A stretch of DNA of 64,000 nt, taken from the NCBI GenBank assembly GCA_017476575.1, contig JAFUZO010000078.1, forward strand, positions 21,511-85,510, given 5' to 3'. Source of the stretch: Bacteroidales bacterium (lineage in GTDB: Bacteria; Bacteroidota; Bacteroidia; Bacteroidales; UBA932). The notes beneath the pieces are model-generated. The model ran no database searches and was not told the origin of the DNA. It worked only from the letters and a program-made list of their open reading frames with translations. The translations under genes were made by a program, and so were the position numbers. This document shows positions 36,451 to 45,996 of this stretch, piece by piece. Positions within the stretch are counted from its first letter, which is position 1. Each line of letters begins with the position of its first letter.

Positions 36451-38223
36451 TTACTGCCAGGTTTCCCAGCCTTCGTTCTGGAACAGGCCCGGCGCCTTGC
36501 GGATTTCGATGTAGTGGAGCGGCTGCCAGGGCGACGGGAACGAACGGGTCTCGACGACATGGCCGAGATCCGTCCCGGCGGCCGTGATACGCGCCCCGTG
36601 CACCGGGCCGTCGATCGGAGCGCCCCAGCGGCGGAGGTCGAAGTAGCGCCGCCCCTCGAAGCACGTCTCGATGCGCCACTCGTTGCGGACCAGGGCGTCG
36701 AAGGCCGCCGTCCCGCCCCGGGCGCATTCATCCAGGTAGGGGTCGCCCTGGCGTCCGAGGCCCTGCAGGCCGTCCTGGGTCGTCCGGCCCCGCAGGTAGG
36801 CCAGCGCATCCCGGGCGGAAAGGCCGTACGTGTCCGCGTCCAGCGGTCCCACCATCTGGTTCGCCGCCTCGGCGAACATCAGGCAGAGGTGCGTCCAGCG
36901 CATGAAGAAGATGGCCCGCTGGGTGCTCTCCTTGCTCTCGGCGAAGGCGTTCCAGCGCGGGTTGAGGAACTTCTTCACATAGTAGCCCGTCGGTGAAGTC
37001 GCCATACCGCCCGGGCCGTCGGCGCCGCCGACCGTGGTGTTGAAGGTGTACACGGGCGCCACCGCGGCGGAAGGCCGCACCGAAGCGCCGTTGTAATAGA
37101 TGGTGCTGTAGAAGCGCGGGTCGCGCCCGACGTAAGGTTGCGCGGGGTCGTAGCCGCTCCGGACATCCGTGACGGGATAGCCGTTCGCCGCCGGGAAGGC
37201 ATCGACCAGGTCCTGCGAGGGCACGATGGACGCCGAACCGCCGAATCCGGAGGGGTACAGCCCGGTCTCGTAGCCGGTGCCGGTCGCCATCTCGGAGATC
37301 CAGATAGCCTCGGGTGTGTTGCAGTTGCTCCACTGGAAGGCTTCCAGCGGCTTGAACCGGCTCACCGCCGCCTCCTCGCCCGTCTTGTAGTCCATGACCT
37401 CCTTGCATAGGCGGGCCGCCGCATCGTAGCGCGAACGGTCACCCAGGGGGTTGAACGCCGGGGAAGCCCACATCAGATACGCCATCGCCTGGAGGGTCTT
37501 GACGGCAATCTGGTCGAACATCCCGTAGCGGACGCCGCCGAGCACGGCCGTGTTTTGCTGGATATCCGCCACCGCGAAGTCGCGGTTGGCCCGGGGCAGG
37601 TAGCGCAGGGCCGAGTCGCAGTCCGCGAGGATCTGCCGTGCACAGTCGTCGTAGGAGGCCCGCACGAGCGAGGCCGCATCCATGTCGGAGAGGGCCGCCG
37701 GCTCCGTCATGAGCGGGACACCGAGCAGTTCGCCCGAAGTGCTGCGGCCGCCGAAGAGTTTCAGCAGTTCGTAGGTGTACCAGGCCCGCAGGGCGAAGGC
37801 GTCGCCCTTCAAGGCCGTACGGAGCCGCAGGTCCGAATCCTTGTCCACCAGGTAACGGGTGTCCGTTCCAATGTTGTCCTTGAGGAAGAGGTTGGCATAG
37901 TAGATGCCCTCGTAATCCCGCTCCCAGAGGGTCTGGAAGGGGTTGCTGGACGGGGTGGCGGAGCCGGTCGCGAACAGGCGCAGGGCAGCCGTCGAACTCC
38001 GGTACACGGCATCGTCGGTCGCCGCGTCCATGCCCATGAACTCCGCCGCATAGTAGGAATGCGAAAGCAGGTCGTAGGCCTTGTAGACATAGCCTTTGAT
38101 GAGGTTCGGATAATCCGGCAAGTTCTCCTCGGTGTACTTCCCGTTCGGAAGCGGGTCCAGGAAACCCGAGCAGCCGGTCAGGACGGCCGCCGCGAGGAGC
38201 AGGCTGGGAAAGGTTCTGTTCAT
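36451..38223 (-). CDS. SusD/RagB family lipoprotein (first pair)
   Basis: The 590-residue protein has a lipoprotein signal (LTGCSGFLDPLPNGKYTEENL). The helical TPR-like regions of SusD proteins follow, including ALRAWYTYELLKLFGG and the C-terminal ALVRNEWRIETCFEGRRYFDLRRWG. It ends with a long C-terminal segment typical of the family. SusD proteins form the outer-membrane lid over a SusC channel and bind oligosaccharides. It starts 4 bases after the stop of the SusC gene upstream in the operon, so the two are a cognate pair. The last residues of the gene lie 6 bases before the DUF1735-like start. Confidence 0.92.
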   Translation of the reverse strand: MNRTFPSLLLAAAVLTGCSGFLDPLPNGKYTEENLPDYPNLIKGYVYKAYDLLSHSYYAAEFMGMDAATDDAVYRSSTAALRLFATGSATPSSNPFQTLWERDYEGIYYANLFLKDNIGTDTRYLVDKDSDLRLRTALKGDAFALRAWYTYELLKLFGGRSTSGELLGVPLMTEPAALSDMDAASLVRASYDDCARQILADCDSALRYLPRANRDFAVADIQQNTAVLGGVRYGMFDQIAVKTLQAMAYLMWASPAFNPLGDRSRYDAAARLCKEVMDYKTGEEAAVSRFKPLEAFQWSNCNTPEAIWISEMATGTGYETGLYPSGFGGSASIVPSQDLVDAFPAANGYPVTDVRSGYDPAQPYVGRDPRFYSTIYYNGASVRPSAAVAPVYTFNTTVGGADGPGGMATSPTGYYVKKFLNPRWNAFAESKESTQRAIFFMRWTHLCLMFAEAANQMVGPLDADTYGLSARDALAYLRGRTTQDGLQGLGRQGDPYLDECARGGTAAFDALVRNEWRIETCFEGRRYFDLRRWGAPIDGPVHGARITAAGTDLGHVVETRSFPSPWQPLHYIEIRKAPGLFQNEGWETWQ

Positions 38224-38227
38224 GGTC

Positions 38228-41020
38228 TCAGAAATTCAGTTGGATACCGGCCGTGACACGGCGCATGAGGGGATAGGCCGAGACACCGGCGTCGATGCTC
38301 TCGGGATCGACGTCCCGGATGCCGGAGAGGGTCAGGAGGTTCGAGCCGGTCACGCAGAAGCGGACGCTCTCCACCCCGCCCTTGCGGAAGGGGAAAGTGT
38401 AGCCCACCTCGGCGCTCTGGACCTTGAACCAGTCGCCGCGGCGCAGCCAGAAGGACGACACGATGAAGTTGTCCGTCGCCTTCTCCCACGCGAGGCGGGG
38501 ATAGTCCTCCCCGAGATGGTCGTGCACGAAGGCGGAGTAGTTGCCGTCGCCCCAGCCGTTCCAGAACCAGGCATTGGTGAGCGCGGTCTGGAAGAAGGCC
38601 CGGCCCGTCCCCACGAGGTGCACGTCGAGCCCCTTCCAGGAACATCCCAGCCGGAGGGCATAGCGCAGTTTCGGCGCGGAGGAGCCGAGAACCTTGCGGT
38701 CGTTGACATCGATGGCGCCATCGCCGTTCAGGTCCTCATAGCGGAGGTCGCCGACCTGGGCCGCGCTGGAATAGGTCGGCGCCGACGCCAGTTCCTCCTC
38801 GCTCTCGAAGCGGCCGGTGCACACATAGCCCCAGATGGCCTGGACGTCGGCCCCGGTCTTCTTCTGCCAGTCATATTCATAGAAGTCCGAGACGACGGCC
38901 GTATTCACCGTCTTCCACGAGGCCGCGCTGACGCCGACGGAGAGGCCGAAGTCACCGAAGCGGCGGCACAGGTCGGCGGAAAGTTCGCCGCCGAGAGTCC
39001 TGGTCGCCGTATAGTTGTCGTACACAGCCGTTTCCGCCAGGCCGTAGATGCTGGTCAGCGCCGCCGTGACGTCGGCCACCATGTCGCGGCGGAGGGTCCG
39101 GAAGAAGGTCCCGCCGAGACGCAGGCAGCCCAGCAGTTCGGCGTCGAATCCGGCTTCGGCTTGGAACACGGTCGGCCAGCGGAGGTCCGGGTTGGCCAGC
39201 CGGTTGATGGTGGTGTACTTGGCGCGCTGCCGCTCGTTGCCGAACCAGAGCGTCTGCGAGGTGGAAGGGCCGTAGTAATTGCCGTTCGTCAGCGAATAGT
39301 CGGCCTGGTAGAGGAAGTCGTCCACGCCGAGGTCCGAGCCGAGAAGGCCCGCCTGCGCCCGCACCTTGAGCCGGTCCAGGACCCGCGAATCCCGCAGGAA
39401 GGGTTCGTTGGAGACCACCCAGGCGGCCGCGGCGGCCGGGAAGAAGCCCCAGCGGTCCCGTCCGGCGAAATGCTGCGAGCCGGACACGTCGCCGACCACC
39501 TGGAGGATGTAGCGGGAGGCGTAGGAATAATCCACGTTGAAGATGCCGTCCACCGAGCGCTCCCGCTGGTCGTTGCCGCGCCGCTCGACCGACGAGAGGG
39601 TCAGGAGCGCCCCGGCCCCCAGGCGGTGCCGGCCCCAGGCATGGTCCCAGGTCAGGCGCTCGTAGAAGTCGAGCCCCTGCCAGGCGTTGTTGTCATCGGT
39701 CGATTTCTCCGACTGGCGCTCGCCCTTGTGGGTGGAGATGTCGGTCACGTCGTCCACAAGGTCCCAGTAGTAGGCCAGGTAGTCGTCCGTCGTGCCGGTA
39801 TAGGTGTAATAGAAGGAATTGAGTGTCAGCAGGGTGCGGGATTTCAGGCCAGGCACGAGTGCGCCGAGGTCCGCATCCAGGGACGCCTGGAACATGCCGG
39901 AGCGCAGGGTTCCGGTGTGCGAACCGCCTTCCACGAGGGCCGCATACGGGTTCGTGGGGAAGGAGCGGGAGACCGCGTAGACCGTGCTCCCGGCCATGCC
40001 GTCCACATCGTCGATGCCGCCGTTCCGGCCGAGGGCGAGCGGGAAGGCCGTCGCAGGGACCGTCCGCCAGGCCGTCGGAAGGTCCACGTTGCCCCCGCGC
40101 CGCCAGGCCGTCAGGCCGTTGAAATGCACGCCCGCCTCCAGCCAGGAGTTGATACGGGCGTCCACGGAGGTGGACACGTTGAGACGGCTGAAATCCGCCG
40201 CCGGTCCCACCTTGGCGATGTCGCCCTCGTACAGGCCCGACAGGGAGGCATTGTAGCGCACCCGCGCCGAGCCGCCGGAGAGGGTCAGGCCCGCCCGGCT
40301 GACCGGGACGAGGCCGCGCACCATCAGGCTGCGGTAGTCCACGTCCGGGAAGGTCCGGTCGTAGGGATTCCCCGCCGCGAAGCCGTCCAGGGCCTCGTCG
40401 GAGTACAGGGCCGGATAACCCGAGGCCAGGCGTGCGGCGTTGTTCAGGCGGGCATAGTCCACCCCGTCCACCCACTGCGGCATCCGGTCGATGGCGGACA
40501 CGCCGCCCTGCGCCCGGAAACGGACCGTAAGCGGGGTGTCGTACCCGCCCCGGCGGGTCTTGATGAGCAGGGCGCCGAGCGAGGCGGAAGGGCCGTACAG
40601 CGCCTTGGCCGTCACATCGGTCAGGACGGTGACGGACTCGATCTGCTCCGGGTCGAGCATCAACTGGCTCCACGGCACCGGCACATCGTCCACGATGCAC
40701 AGCATCGAGGAGAAGCCGCGGGAGGACAGGGTCAGCGAACCGCCCGACAGGAGGGCCGAGCCGAAGCCGTCGGTCGGCGAGATGCTGCCGTCCTTCTCCA
40801 CGACATCCAGCCCCGGGACGAGTCCCGTCAGCGCATTGCGGAAATCGGAGACCGGCGTATGGGTAAAGCGGTCCGTACCGTAACTCCGCTGGCTCTGGGG
40901 CGATTCCCAGAACGGGACCGAGGTGTTCCACGCACTGGCGGCCAGCGAATCGGCACCCTGAGCCGCGAGCGGCAGCAGGGGGCATCCAGCCAGGACCATC
41001 GAAAGGAAGACTTTCTTCAT
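38228..41020 (-). CDS. SusC/RagA TonB-dependent receptor (first pair), short N-terminus
   Basis: The 930-residue protein has an Sec signal (MKKVFLSMVLAGCPLLPLAAQ). It enters the plug domain almost directly (FRNALTGLVPGLDVVEKDGS, then DDVPVPWSQLMLDPEQIESVTVLTD with the usual conserved plug motif). A long beta-barrel ends in the aromatic-terminal segment AGIQLNF. Unlike its neighbour it lacks the carboxypeptidase D-like N-terminal domain and a clear TonB-box region before the plug. It imports oligosaccharides with its SusD partner at the outer membrane, powered by TonB. The start at 41020 is the second ATG and precedes the signal peptide; it lies 4 bases after the SusD gene upstream. Confidence 0.9.
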   Translation of the reverse strand: MKKVFLSMVLAGCPLLPLAAQGADSLAASAWNTSVPFWESPQSQRSYGTDRFTHTPVSDFRNALTGLVPGLDVVEKDGSISPTDGFGSALLSGGSLTLSSRGFSSMLCIVDDVPVPWSQLMLDPEQIESVTVLTDVTAKALYGPSASLGALLIKTRRGGYDTPLTVRFRAQGGVSAIDRMPQWVDGVDYARLNNAARLASGYPALYSDEALDGFAAGNPYDRTFPDVDYRSLMVRGLVPVSRAGLTLSGGSARVRYNASLSGLYEGDIAKVGPAADFSRLNVSTSVDARINSWLEAGVHFNGLTAWRRGGNVDLPTAWRTVPATAFPLALGRNGGIDDVDGMAGSTVYAVSRSFPTNPYAALVEGGSHTGTLRSGMFQASLDADLGALVPGLKSRTLLTLNSFYYTYTGTTDDYLAYYWDLVDDVTDISTHKGERQSEKSTDDNNAWQGLDFYERLTWDHAWGRHRLGAGALLTLSSVERRGNDQRERSVDGIFNVDYSYASRYILQVVGDVSGSQHFAGRDRWGFFPAAAAAWVVSNEPFLRDSRVLDRLKVRAQAGLLGSDLGVDDFLYQADYSLTNGNYYGPSTSQTLWFGNERQRAKYTTINRLANPDLRWPTVFQAEAGFDAELLGCLRLGGTFFRTLRRDMVADVTAALTSIYGLAETAVYDNYTATRTLGGELSADLCRRFGDFGLSVGVSAASWKTVNTAVVSDFYEYDWQKKTGADVQAIWGYVCTGRFESEEELASAPTYSSAAQVGDLRYEDLNGDGAIDVNDRKVLGSSAPKLRYALRLGCSWKGLDVHLVGTGRAFFQTALTNAWFWNGWGDGNYSAFVHDHLGEDYPRLAWEKATDNFIVSSFWLRRGDWFKVQSAEVGYTFPFRKGGVESVRFCVTGSNLLTLSGIRDVDPESIDAGVSAYPLMRRVTAGIQLNF

Positions 41021-41024
41021 AGGG

Positions 41025-42884
41025 CTACATCCAAGGGTCATTGTTCACAAAATGCTTCATCGTGTTCGCCTGCGCGTCCGGGATCGGCCACCAGTACATG
41101 GCATCCTTCCAGGTCGCCTGCCGGTCGGACGGGATGGCCCGGCGTTCGTAGCGGCGGCCCCGGGGATAGGTCTCCGACACGTCCACCTTCTCGATGTACA
41201 TGCCCATGAGGGTCTCCTTCATGCAGGTCGGCGCCTCCTTCCAGCGGCGGATATCGAAATAATAATGGTTGCCTTCGTAGGCCAGTTCCACGTCGCGCTC
41301 GTTGTGGATGCGCTCGCGGAAGGCATCGGCCGAGGCCGTGTAGCGGTCCCGGACCGGCGGCATCTGCGCCCGCTCCCGGACCAGGTCCACCGCCTGGACA
41401 GCCGTGAGGGACAGCCCGCCCGCGGTGCCGCCAGGGCCGTAGGCCTCGTTGACGGCCTCAGCATAGTCCAGGTACAGTTCCGCGAGGCGGACGATCGGGT
41501 CGGCGGTGACGTAGGCCGAGGCCGCCTTGCCGTGGTCGCCCCGCCAGTACTTGCCGCAGTAGTAGCCCGTGCAACTGTAGCCGCGGGCCGGCTGCGTCCC
41601 CCAGGACATACCGAAGTTGGCCACCTGGCCGGAGATGCTGGTCGTCGGCCAGGCCGACAGGTAGGGATCGTAGTAGATGTTGATGGTGCCGGTCACGTAG
41701 CGGCTGGTCATGCCGTCATAGACGATGTCGACATAGAAGCGCGGGTCGCGCCCGGTGTAGGGGTCCTGGTCGGCGTAACTGCCAGCCGCAACGGCCTCGG
41801 CGCGTTCCGCCTCGGTCCGGAGGGGCCGTCCGTCCGCCGTCTCGAAGCGGTCCACGAAGTTCTGCGTCGGCATGGTGCCGCCGGAGTTGGTCGCCGCCGT
41901 CATCGGGAAGCCATACATCGAGAGCATGATGCTGCTGGTGATCTTCACGCTCTGGTTGTACTGGAACAAGGTCTCGTTGTTGGCCTTCTTGCCGTAGAAC
42001 AGGTTGGTATACTCCTCGAAGGGGACGAGGTCGTAGCCCCATTCCCGGGCCTTGGCGATGGCGAGGGCCGCGGCATCGGCCGCCTCCTCCCAGTCCGGGA
42101 TGCCCCGCTGGTTCGAGAGCGGCGAGGCGGCGTACAGAAGCGCCCGCGCCCGCATCCCCAGTGCCGCACAGCCGCCCGGATGGTCCATCTCGGAGCCGGT
42201 CAGGTGCCCCGCCTCCCCCGGCTTGCCGTCGCGGCGCATCTTGCCGGCCTTCTCCAGGCAGGTATAGGCCGTATAGAAGTCCTCGGCACAGCGGACATAG
42301 GTCTCGTAGGAGGACAGGCGCGGCAGGTCCCACTCGTCGTCGGCGCCGAGTGCCTTGTCGATGTAGGGCATCCCGCCGCAGAAGCGACACAGGGCGAAGT
42401 GGGCGTAGGCCCGCACGAAATACGCCTGGCCGAGCAGGTCGTTGCGCTGGGCCGTGGTCGCGTTGGTCAGCAGGTCGATGTTCTCCAGTGTCTTGTTGGC
42501 GATGCGGATGCAGGTGAGCATCGCGCTCACGATGGGACGGCGGCTCTGGTCGAAGGTGAAGTCGTTCATCGTGTCCTGCGCGAGGTTGCAACTCTTGACC
42601 TGCTGCTGGGCCCGCAGGAGGCGCCCGCAGTCGGCCGCATCGGTCGTCGTCACGAGGGCATAGCGCCGGTCGTTGCAGTCCACGAACAACGGATAGCCGT
42701 TGCGGAGGTTCTGCACGCCGGATTCGTCGGCGAACACATAGTCGAAGTATGCCTTGAAGTTCTTGTAGGTCGAGAACACATCCTCGTCGGTCAGTCCGAG
42801 GTCCGGGCTGACGTCCAGATAGTGGCACCCCGTCAGGGTGAGGGCCAGGAGGAGGGTTCCCCAGCGTTTCAATATCTTGTCCAT
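41025..42884 (-). CDS. SusD/RagB family lipoprotein (second pair)
   Basis: The 619-residue protein begins MDKILKRWGTLLLALTLTGCHYLDVSP, with the lipidated Cys at residue 20. SusD hallmarks are the LGQAYFVRAYAHFALCRFCGGMPYI helix pair, LAELYLDYAEAVNEAYG, and the C-terminal IHNERDVELAYEGNHYYFDIRRWKEA block. It probably covers the SusC encoded just upstream (gap 4 bases). A longer in-frame start 8 codons upstream would spoil the signal peptide and was rejected. It differs strongly from the first SusD in this operon, which suggests two separate ligand specificities. Confidence 0.92.
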   Translation of the reverse strand: MDKILKRWGTLLLALTLTGCHYLDVSPDLGLTDEDVFSTYKNFKAYFDYVFADESGVQNLRNGYPLFVDCNDRRYALVTTTDAADCGRLLRAQQQVKSCNLAQDTMNDFTFDQSRRPIVSAMLTCIRIANKTLENIDLLTNATTAQRNDLLGQAYFVRAYAHFALCRFCGGMPYIDKALGADDEWDLPRLSSYETYVRCAEDFYTAYTCLEKAGKMRRDGKPGEAGHLTGSEMDHPGGCAALGMRARALLYAASPLSNQRGIPDWEEAADAAALAIAKAREWGYDLVPFEEYTNLFYGKKANNETLFQYNQSVKITSSIMLSMYGFPMTAATNSGGTMPTQNFVDRFETADGRPLRTEAERAEAVAAGSYADQDPYTGRDPRFYVDIVYDGMTSRYVTGTINIYYDPYLSAWPTTSISGQVANFGMSWGTQPARGYSCTGYYCGKYWRGDHGKAASAYVTADPIVRLAELYLDYAEAVNEAYGPGGTAGGLSLTAVQAVDLVRERAQMPPVRDRYTASADAFRERIHNERDVELAYEGNHYYFDIRRWKEAPTCMKETLMGMYIEKVDVSETYPRGRRYERRAIPSDRQATWKDAMYWWPIPDAQANTMKHFVNNDPWM

Positions 42885-42888
42885 AGCA

Positions 42889-45800
42889 TCAGAAATCCAG
42901 TTTGACACCCAGTTTCACCACCCGCATCACGGGATAGGTCGAGGCCATCTGGGACGTGGCCTGCGGATTGCCCTCCAGGAGGTCGGTCAGGGTCAGGAGG
43001 TTGTTGCCCGTGAGGGTCATGCTGAGCCCGGACACGCCCATGCGCTTCAGGGCGGCCGCGTCGAAGCGGTAGACCAGGCTCACCTCCTTGAGGGAGAGGT
43101 AGTCGGACTTGCGCCAGGTGTGCCCCGGGATGGCCACCGTGTAGCCGCCCGTCGCATTGCCGCCGCCGACCGTGTACATGGCGTCGCTGAAACTCAGGGC
43201 GGCATGGGTGCCGTCCGTCCGGGCCGGACTCCAGTAATCCAATTGGGACTTGTGGACGACGGGGTCGCCCCGGATGAACTCCTTCTCGAAGCAGCGGTTG
43301 TAGCCCGTCCATTTGCCGTAGACCCCGTACCAGAGCATGTTGAAAGAGAAGCCCTTCCAGGAGAATTCCCCGCTCCAGGAGTAGACGCAGGGCGGATAGG
43401 CGCTGCCCGCCACCGGGTGGAGGTCGTCGCCGTTGACGGTGCCGTCCACCGTGTAGTCCAGGTACTTGTACACGCCCGGATAGACTGTGCTCCAGTTGGT
43501 GGAATAGGCCGGATAGCCGTGGATTTCGTCGATGGAGTGGAAGTAGCCGTCGCCGAGCAGGGTCACCCCCTTGCGCTGGGACTGGTAGGGCTTGTCGGCA
43601 TATTTCTGGTATTCCGGCGAATAGGCCGGGTCGGAATAACTGAGGATGCGGTTCTCGTTGAGGCCCAGCATGCCCCCGACCGCCCAGTGCAGCCCGGCGG
43701 CCGTGTCGTGGCGGTACTTGAGTTCGATGTCGATGCCGTGCTTCTTCATGGAACCGGTGTTGACGTCCTTGAAGCCGACGGCCACGAGCGGGGTCACGAC
43801 CGGCGTCACCAGCATGTCGGTCCGCCGTTCGTCGTACAGGTCGATGCTGAAGGTCAGGGCATCGTCCCACCAACCGCTTTCCACGCCGAGGTCGCGCTTG
43901 CGGGCGGTCTCCCATCGGGCGGTCTCGTTGGCCGCCTCGCTCTCGACGATATAGTTGCCGGACTTCTCGTAACTGCTGAAATACAGCCAGCGGGCCGAGG
44001 CGTTGTCGCTGCCGATCAGACCGTCGGAATAGCGCACCTTGAAGCGGCTCCACCAGGGCATCGCCCGCTTCCACCACTTCTCCTTGGACACGACATAGCC
44101 TGCGGCCAGCGACGGGAAGAGGCCGTAGCGGTTCTTCGGCGAGAACTGTTCGCTGCCCGTGTAGCCCACATTGCCCTCCAGGAGGTATTTCCCCTTGTAG
44201 TCATAGGTCACCCGGCCGACATAGGCCTCGCTCCGGCGCGGGAACTGCGCATCGGTGAGTTGCTGCCGCCGGTTCATCAGCGCCATCGCAGTCAGGTGGT
44301 GCCGCTTGGCGAAGGTGCGGTCGTAGTTCAGCGCGGCCTCCCAGTAGAAGACGTTGGCCGAGGCGGTCACGTCGCCCGAGGGGGTCACCTTGTAGGGGTC
44401 CTGGACATAGATCTCGCCGTTGGTGATGACCTTCGTGGCCGTCCACGGGTTGCCGATGCCGGCGTCCACGATGTTCCAGTCGAGGGTGTAGCGCGGGATG
44501 TCCTCCACACCGGCGAGGGAGGTGCGGGTGAACGAGGTGGTGAGGGAGGCCTTGGCACTTGCCCGGAGGCCCTTCGTGATGAAGTCCAGTTTCTGGTCCA
44601 GCACGAGGTCGGTGTTGAGTTTGCTCACCGTCACCTGGTCGAAGTCGCCCTGCATCAGGTAGTAGTACGGATTGTTGTAGAGCGTCGAGCCGTGGGAGGC
44701 CAGACGGATGCCGCTGTCCTCGGGATAGTCCGGGTCGGGATACAATTCCAGCGCCCATTCCGGATAGTAGGCCGGGAAGAGGCACGTCGCCGCACTGTAC
44801 ATCGTCGTGAACAGGGACGCCACCGTCACGTCGTCCGGCTGCTGGCGGATGCCCGTGCTGCCGCCCATCCGGAGCGACAGGGTGGTCGAGGACGTCGGAC
44901 GGAAGTCGATGTTGGAGCGGTAGTTGAACCGGTTGTAGTCGAACTTCGTATTGCCGGCCGGGTGGATGGACTTGACGATGGAACCCTCGTTGAGGTAACT
45001 CACCGAAAGGAAGTACTTGATCTTCTTCGTACCGCCGGACACGTTGAAATTGGCGTTCCAGGACTGGGCGAAGTCATTGAGCAGCAGTTCGTACCAGTCC
45101 GTGTCGGGATAACGGATGGAGTTGGTGCCGTAGCGGTAGGCGTCGATGGTGGACTGCGGGTAGAGGCTCGTGAAGGAGCCGTCGTTCTTGTAGGCAACGT
45201 TGGCCGCCTCGATGATGTCGACCGACGCGATATGCTCCGGGAGGCGCGTCGCCTGGCTGAGGCCGTAGTCCACGGTGAGCCGCATCTTCGGCGCCCCTTC
45301 CTGGCCGGACTTCGTGGTCACGAGGATGACGCCGTTCGCCCCCTTGGCCCCGAAGACGGCGGTCGCGGAGGCGTCCTTGAGCACTGAGATGGTCTCGATC
45401 TCGTTCGGGTCCAGGGCATTGAAGGTCCGTTCGATGCCGTCGACCATCACCAGCGGGGTCGATCCGTTCCAACTGGAGATGCCACGGATGTAGATGGTGG
45501 CGTCGTCGGCGCCCGGCTGTCCGCTCGTCTGGACGGTCTGCACGCCGGAGAGTTTGCCGGCGATGGCGTTCGTGACGTTGGTGGTGCCGGTGCGGAGCAG
45601 GTCGTCCGAAGACACCTGCGAGATGGCTCCGACCACACTTTCCTTCTTCTGGACGCCGTAGCCGACCACGATGACATCCTGCAGGAGTTCGCTCTCCTCT
45701 TCGAGGACCACGAGCCAGTCGAGCGGGTCGTCGAAGGTGCGCCGCCGGGCCTGGTAGCCGATGCAGGAGACCTCCAGGACGGAGCCCTTGGGGACGCGGA

Positions 45801-45993
45801 TGCGGAAGGCGCCCGTCTCCGAGGTGACGGCCCCGCCGAGTTCCGCCCGGCCGGGCACCATCACCGTCGCGCCGGGCACCGGCAGTCCGGCCCCGTCGAC
45901 GACCGTACCGGTAATCTCGATCCGGACGGTCTCCTGGGCCTGGAGGGCAGCGCCTGCGAGGAGCAGGGCGCAGATGGCATGTAAGTGTCTCAT
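42889..45993 (-). CDS. SusC/RagA TonB-dependent receptor (second pair)
   Basis: The 1034-residue protein has a signal peptide ending ALQAQ. A carboxypeptidase D-like regulatory domain spans about residues 27-105 (ITGTVVDGAGLPVPGATV). The SusC linker LLQDVIVVGYGVQKKESVVGA and the plug domain with IAGKLSGVQTVQTSG and TISVLKDASATAVFGAKGANGVILV follow. A 22-strand-type barrel ends VVKLGVKLDF. These are the full set of SusC features. It acts in the outer membrane with the SusD that follows 4 bases later. It starts 3 bases after the GH43 stop, so the operon reads GH43, SusC, SusD, SusC, SusD. Confidence 0.95.
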   Translation of the reverse strand: MRHLHAICALLLAGAALQAQETVRIEITGTVVDGAGLPVPGATVMVPGRAELGGAVTSETGAFRIRVPKGSVLEVSCIGYQARRRTFDDPLDWLVVLEEESELLQDVIVVGYGVQKKESVVGAISQVSSDDLLRTGTTNVTNAIAGKLSGVQTVQTSGQPGADDATIYIRGISSWNGSTPLVMVDGIERTFNALDPNEIETISVLKDASATAVFGAKGANGVILVTTKSGQEGAPKMRLTVDYGLSQATRLPEHIASVDIIEAANVAYKNDGSFTSLYPQSTIDAYRYGTNSIRYPDTDWYELLLNDFAQSWNANFNVSGGTKKIKYFLSVSYLNEGSIVKSIHPAGNTKFDYNRFNYRSNIDFRPTSSTTLSLRMGGSTGIRQQPDDVTVASLFTTMYSAATCLFPAYYPEWALELYPDPDYPEDSGIRLASHGSTLYNNPYYYLMQGDFDQVTVSKLNTDLVLDQKLDFITKGLRASAKASLTTSFTRTSLAGVEDIPRYTLDWNIVDAGIGNPWTATKVITNGEIYVQDPYKVTPSGDVTASANVFYWEAALNYDRTFAKRHHLTAMALMNRRQQLTDAQFPRRSEAYVGRVTYDYKGKYLLEGNVGYTGSEQFSPKNRYGLFPSLAAGYVVSKEKWWKRAMPWWSRFKVRYSDGLIGSDNASARWLYFSSYEKSGNYIVESEAANETARWETARKRDLGVESGWWDDALTFSIDLYDERRTDMLVTPVVTPLVAVGFKDVNTGSMKKHGIDIELKYRHDTAAGLHWAVGGMLGLNENRILSYSDPAYSPEYQKYADKPYQSQRKGVTLLGDGYFHSIDEIHGYPAYSTNWSTVYPGVYKYLDYTVDGTVNGDDLHPVAGSAYPPCVYSWSGEFSWKGFSFNMLWYGVYGKWTGYNRCFEKEFIRGDPVVHKSQLDYWSPARTDGTHAALSFSDAMYTVGGGNATGGYTVAIPGHTWRKSDYLSLKEVSLVYRFDAAALKRMGVSGLSMTLTGNNLLTLTDLLEGNPQATSQMASTYPVMRVVKLGVKLDF

Positions 45994-45996
45994 AGT

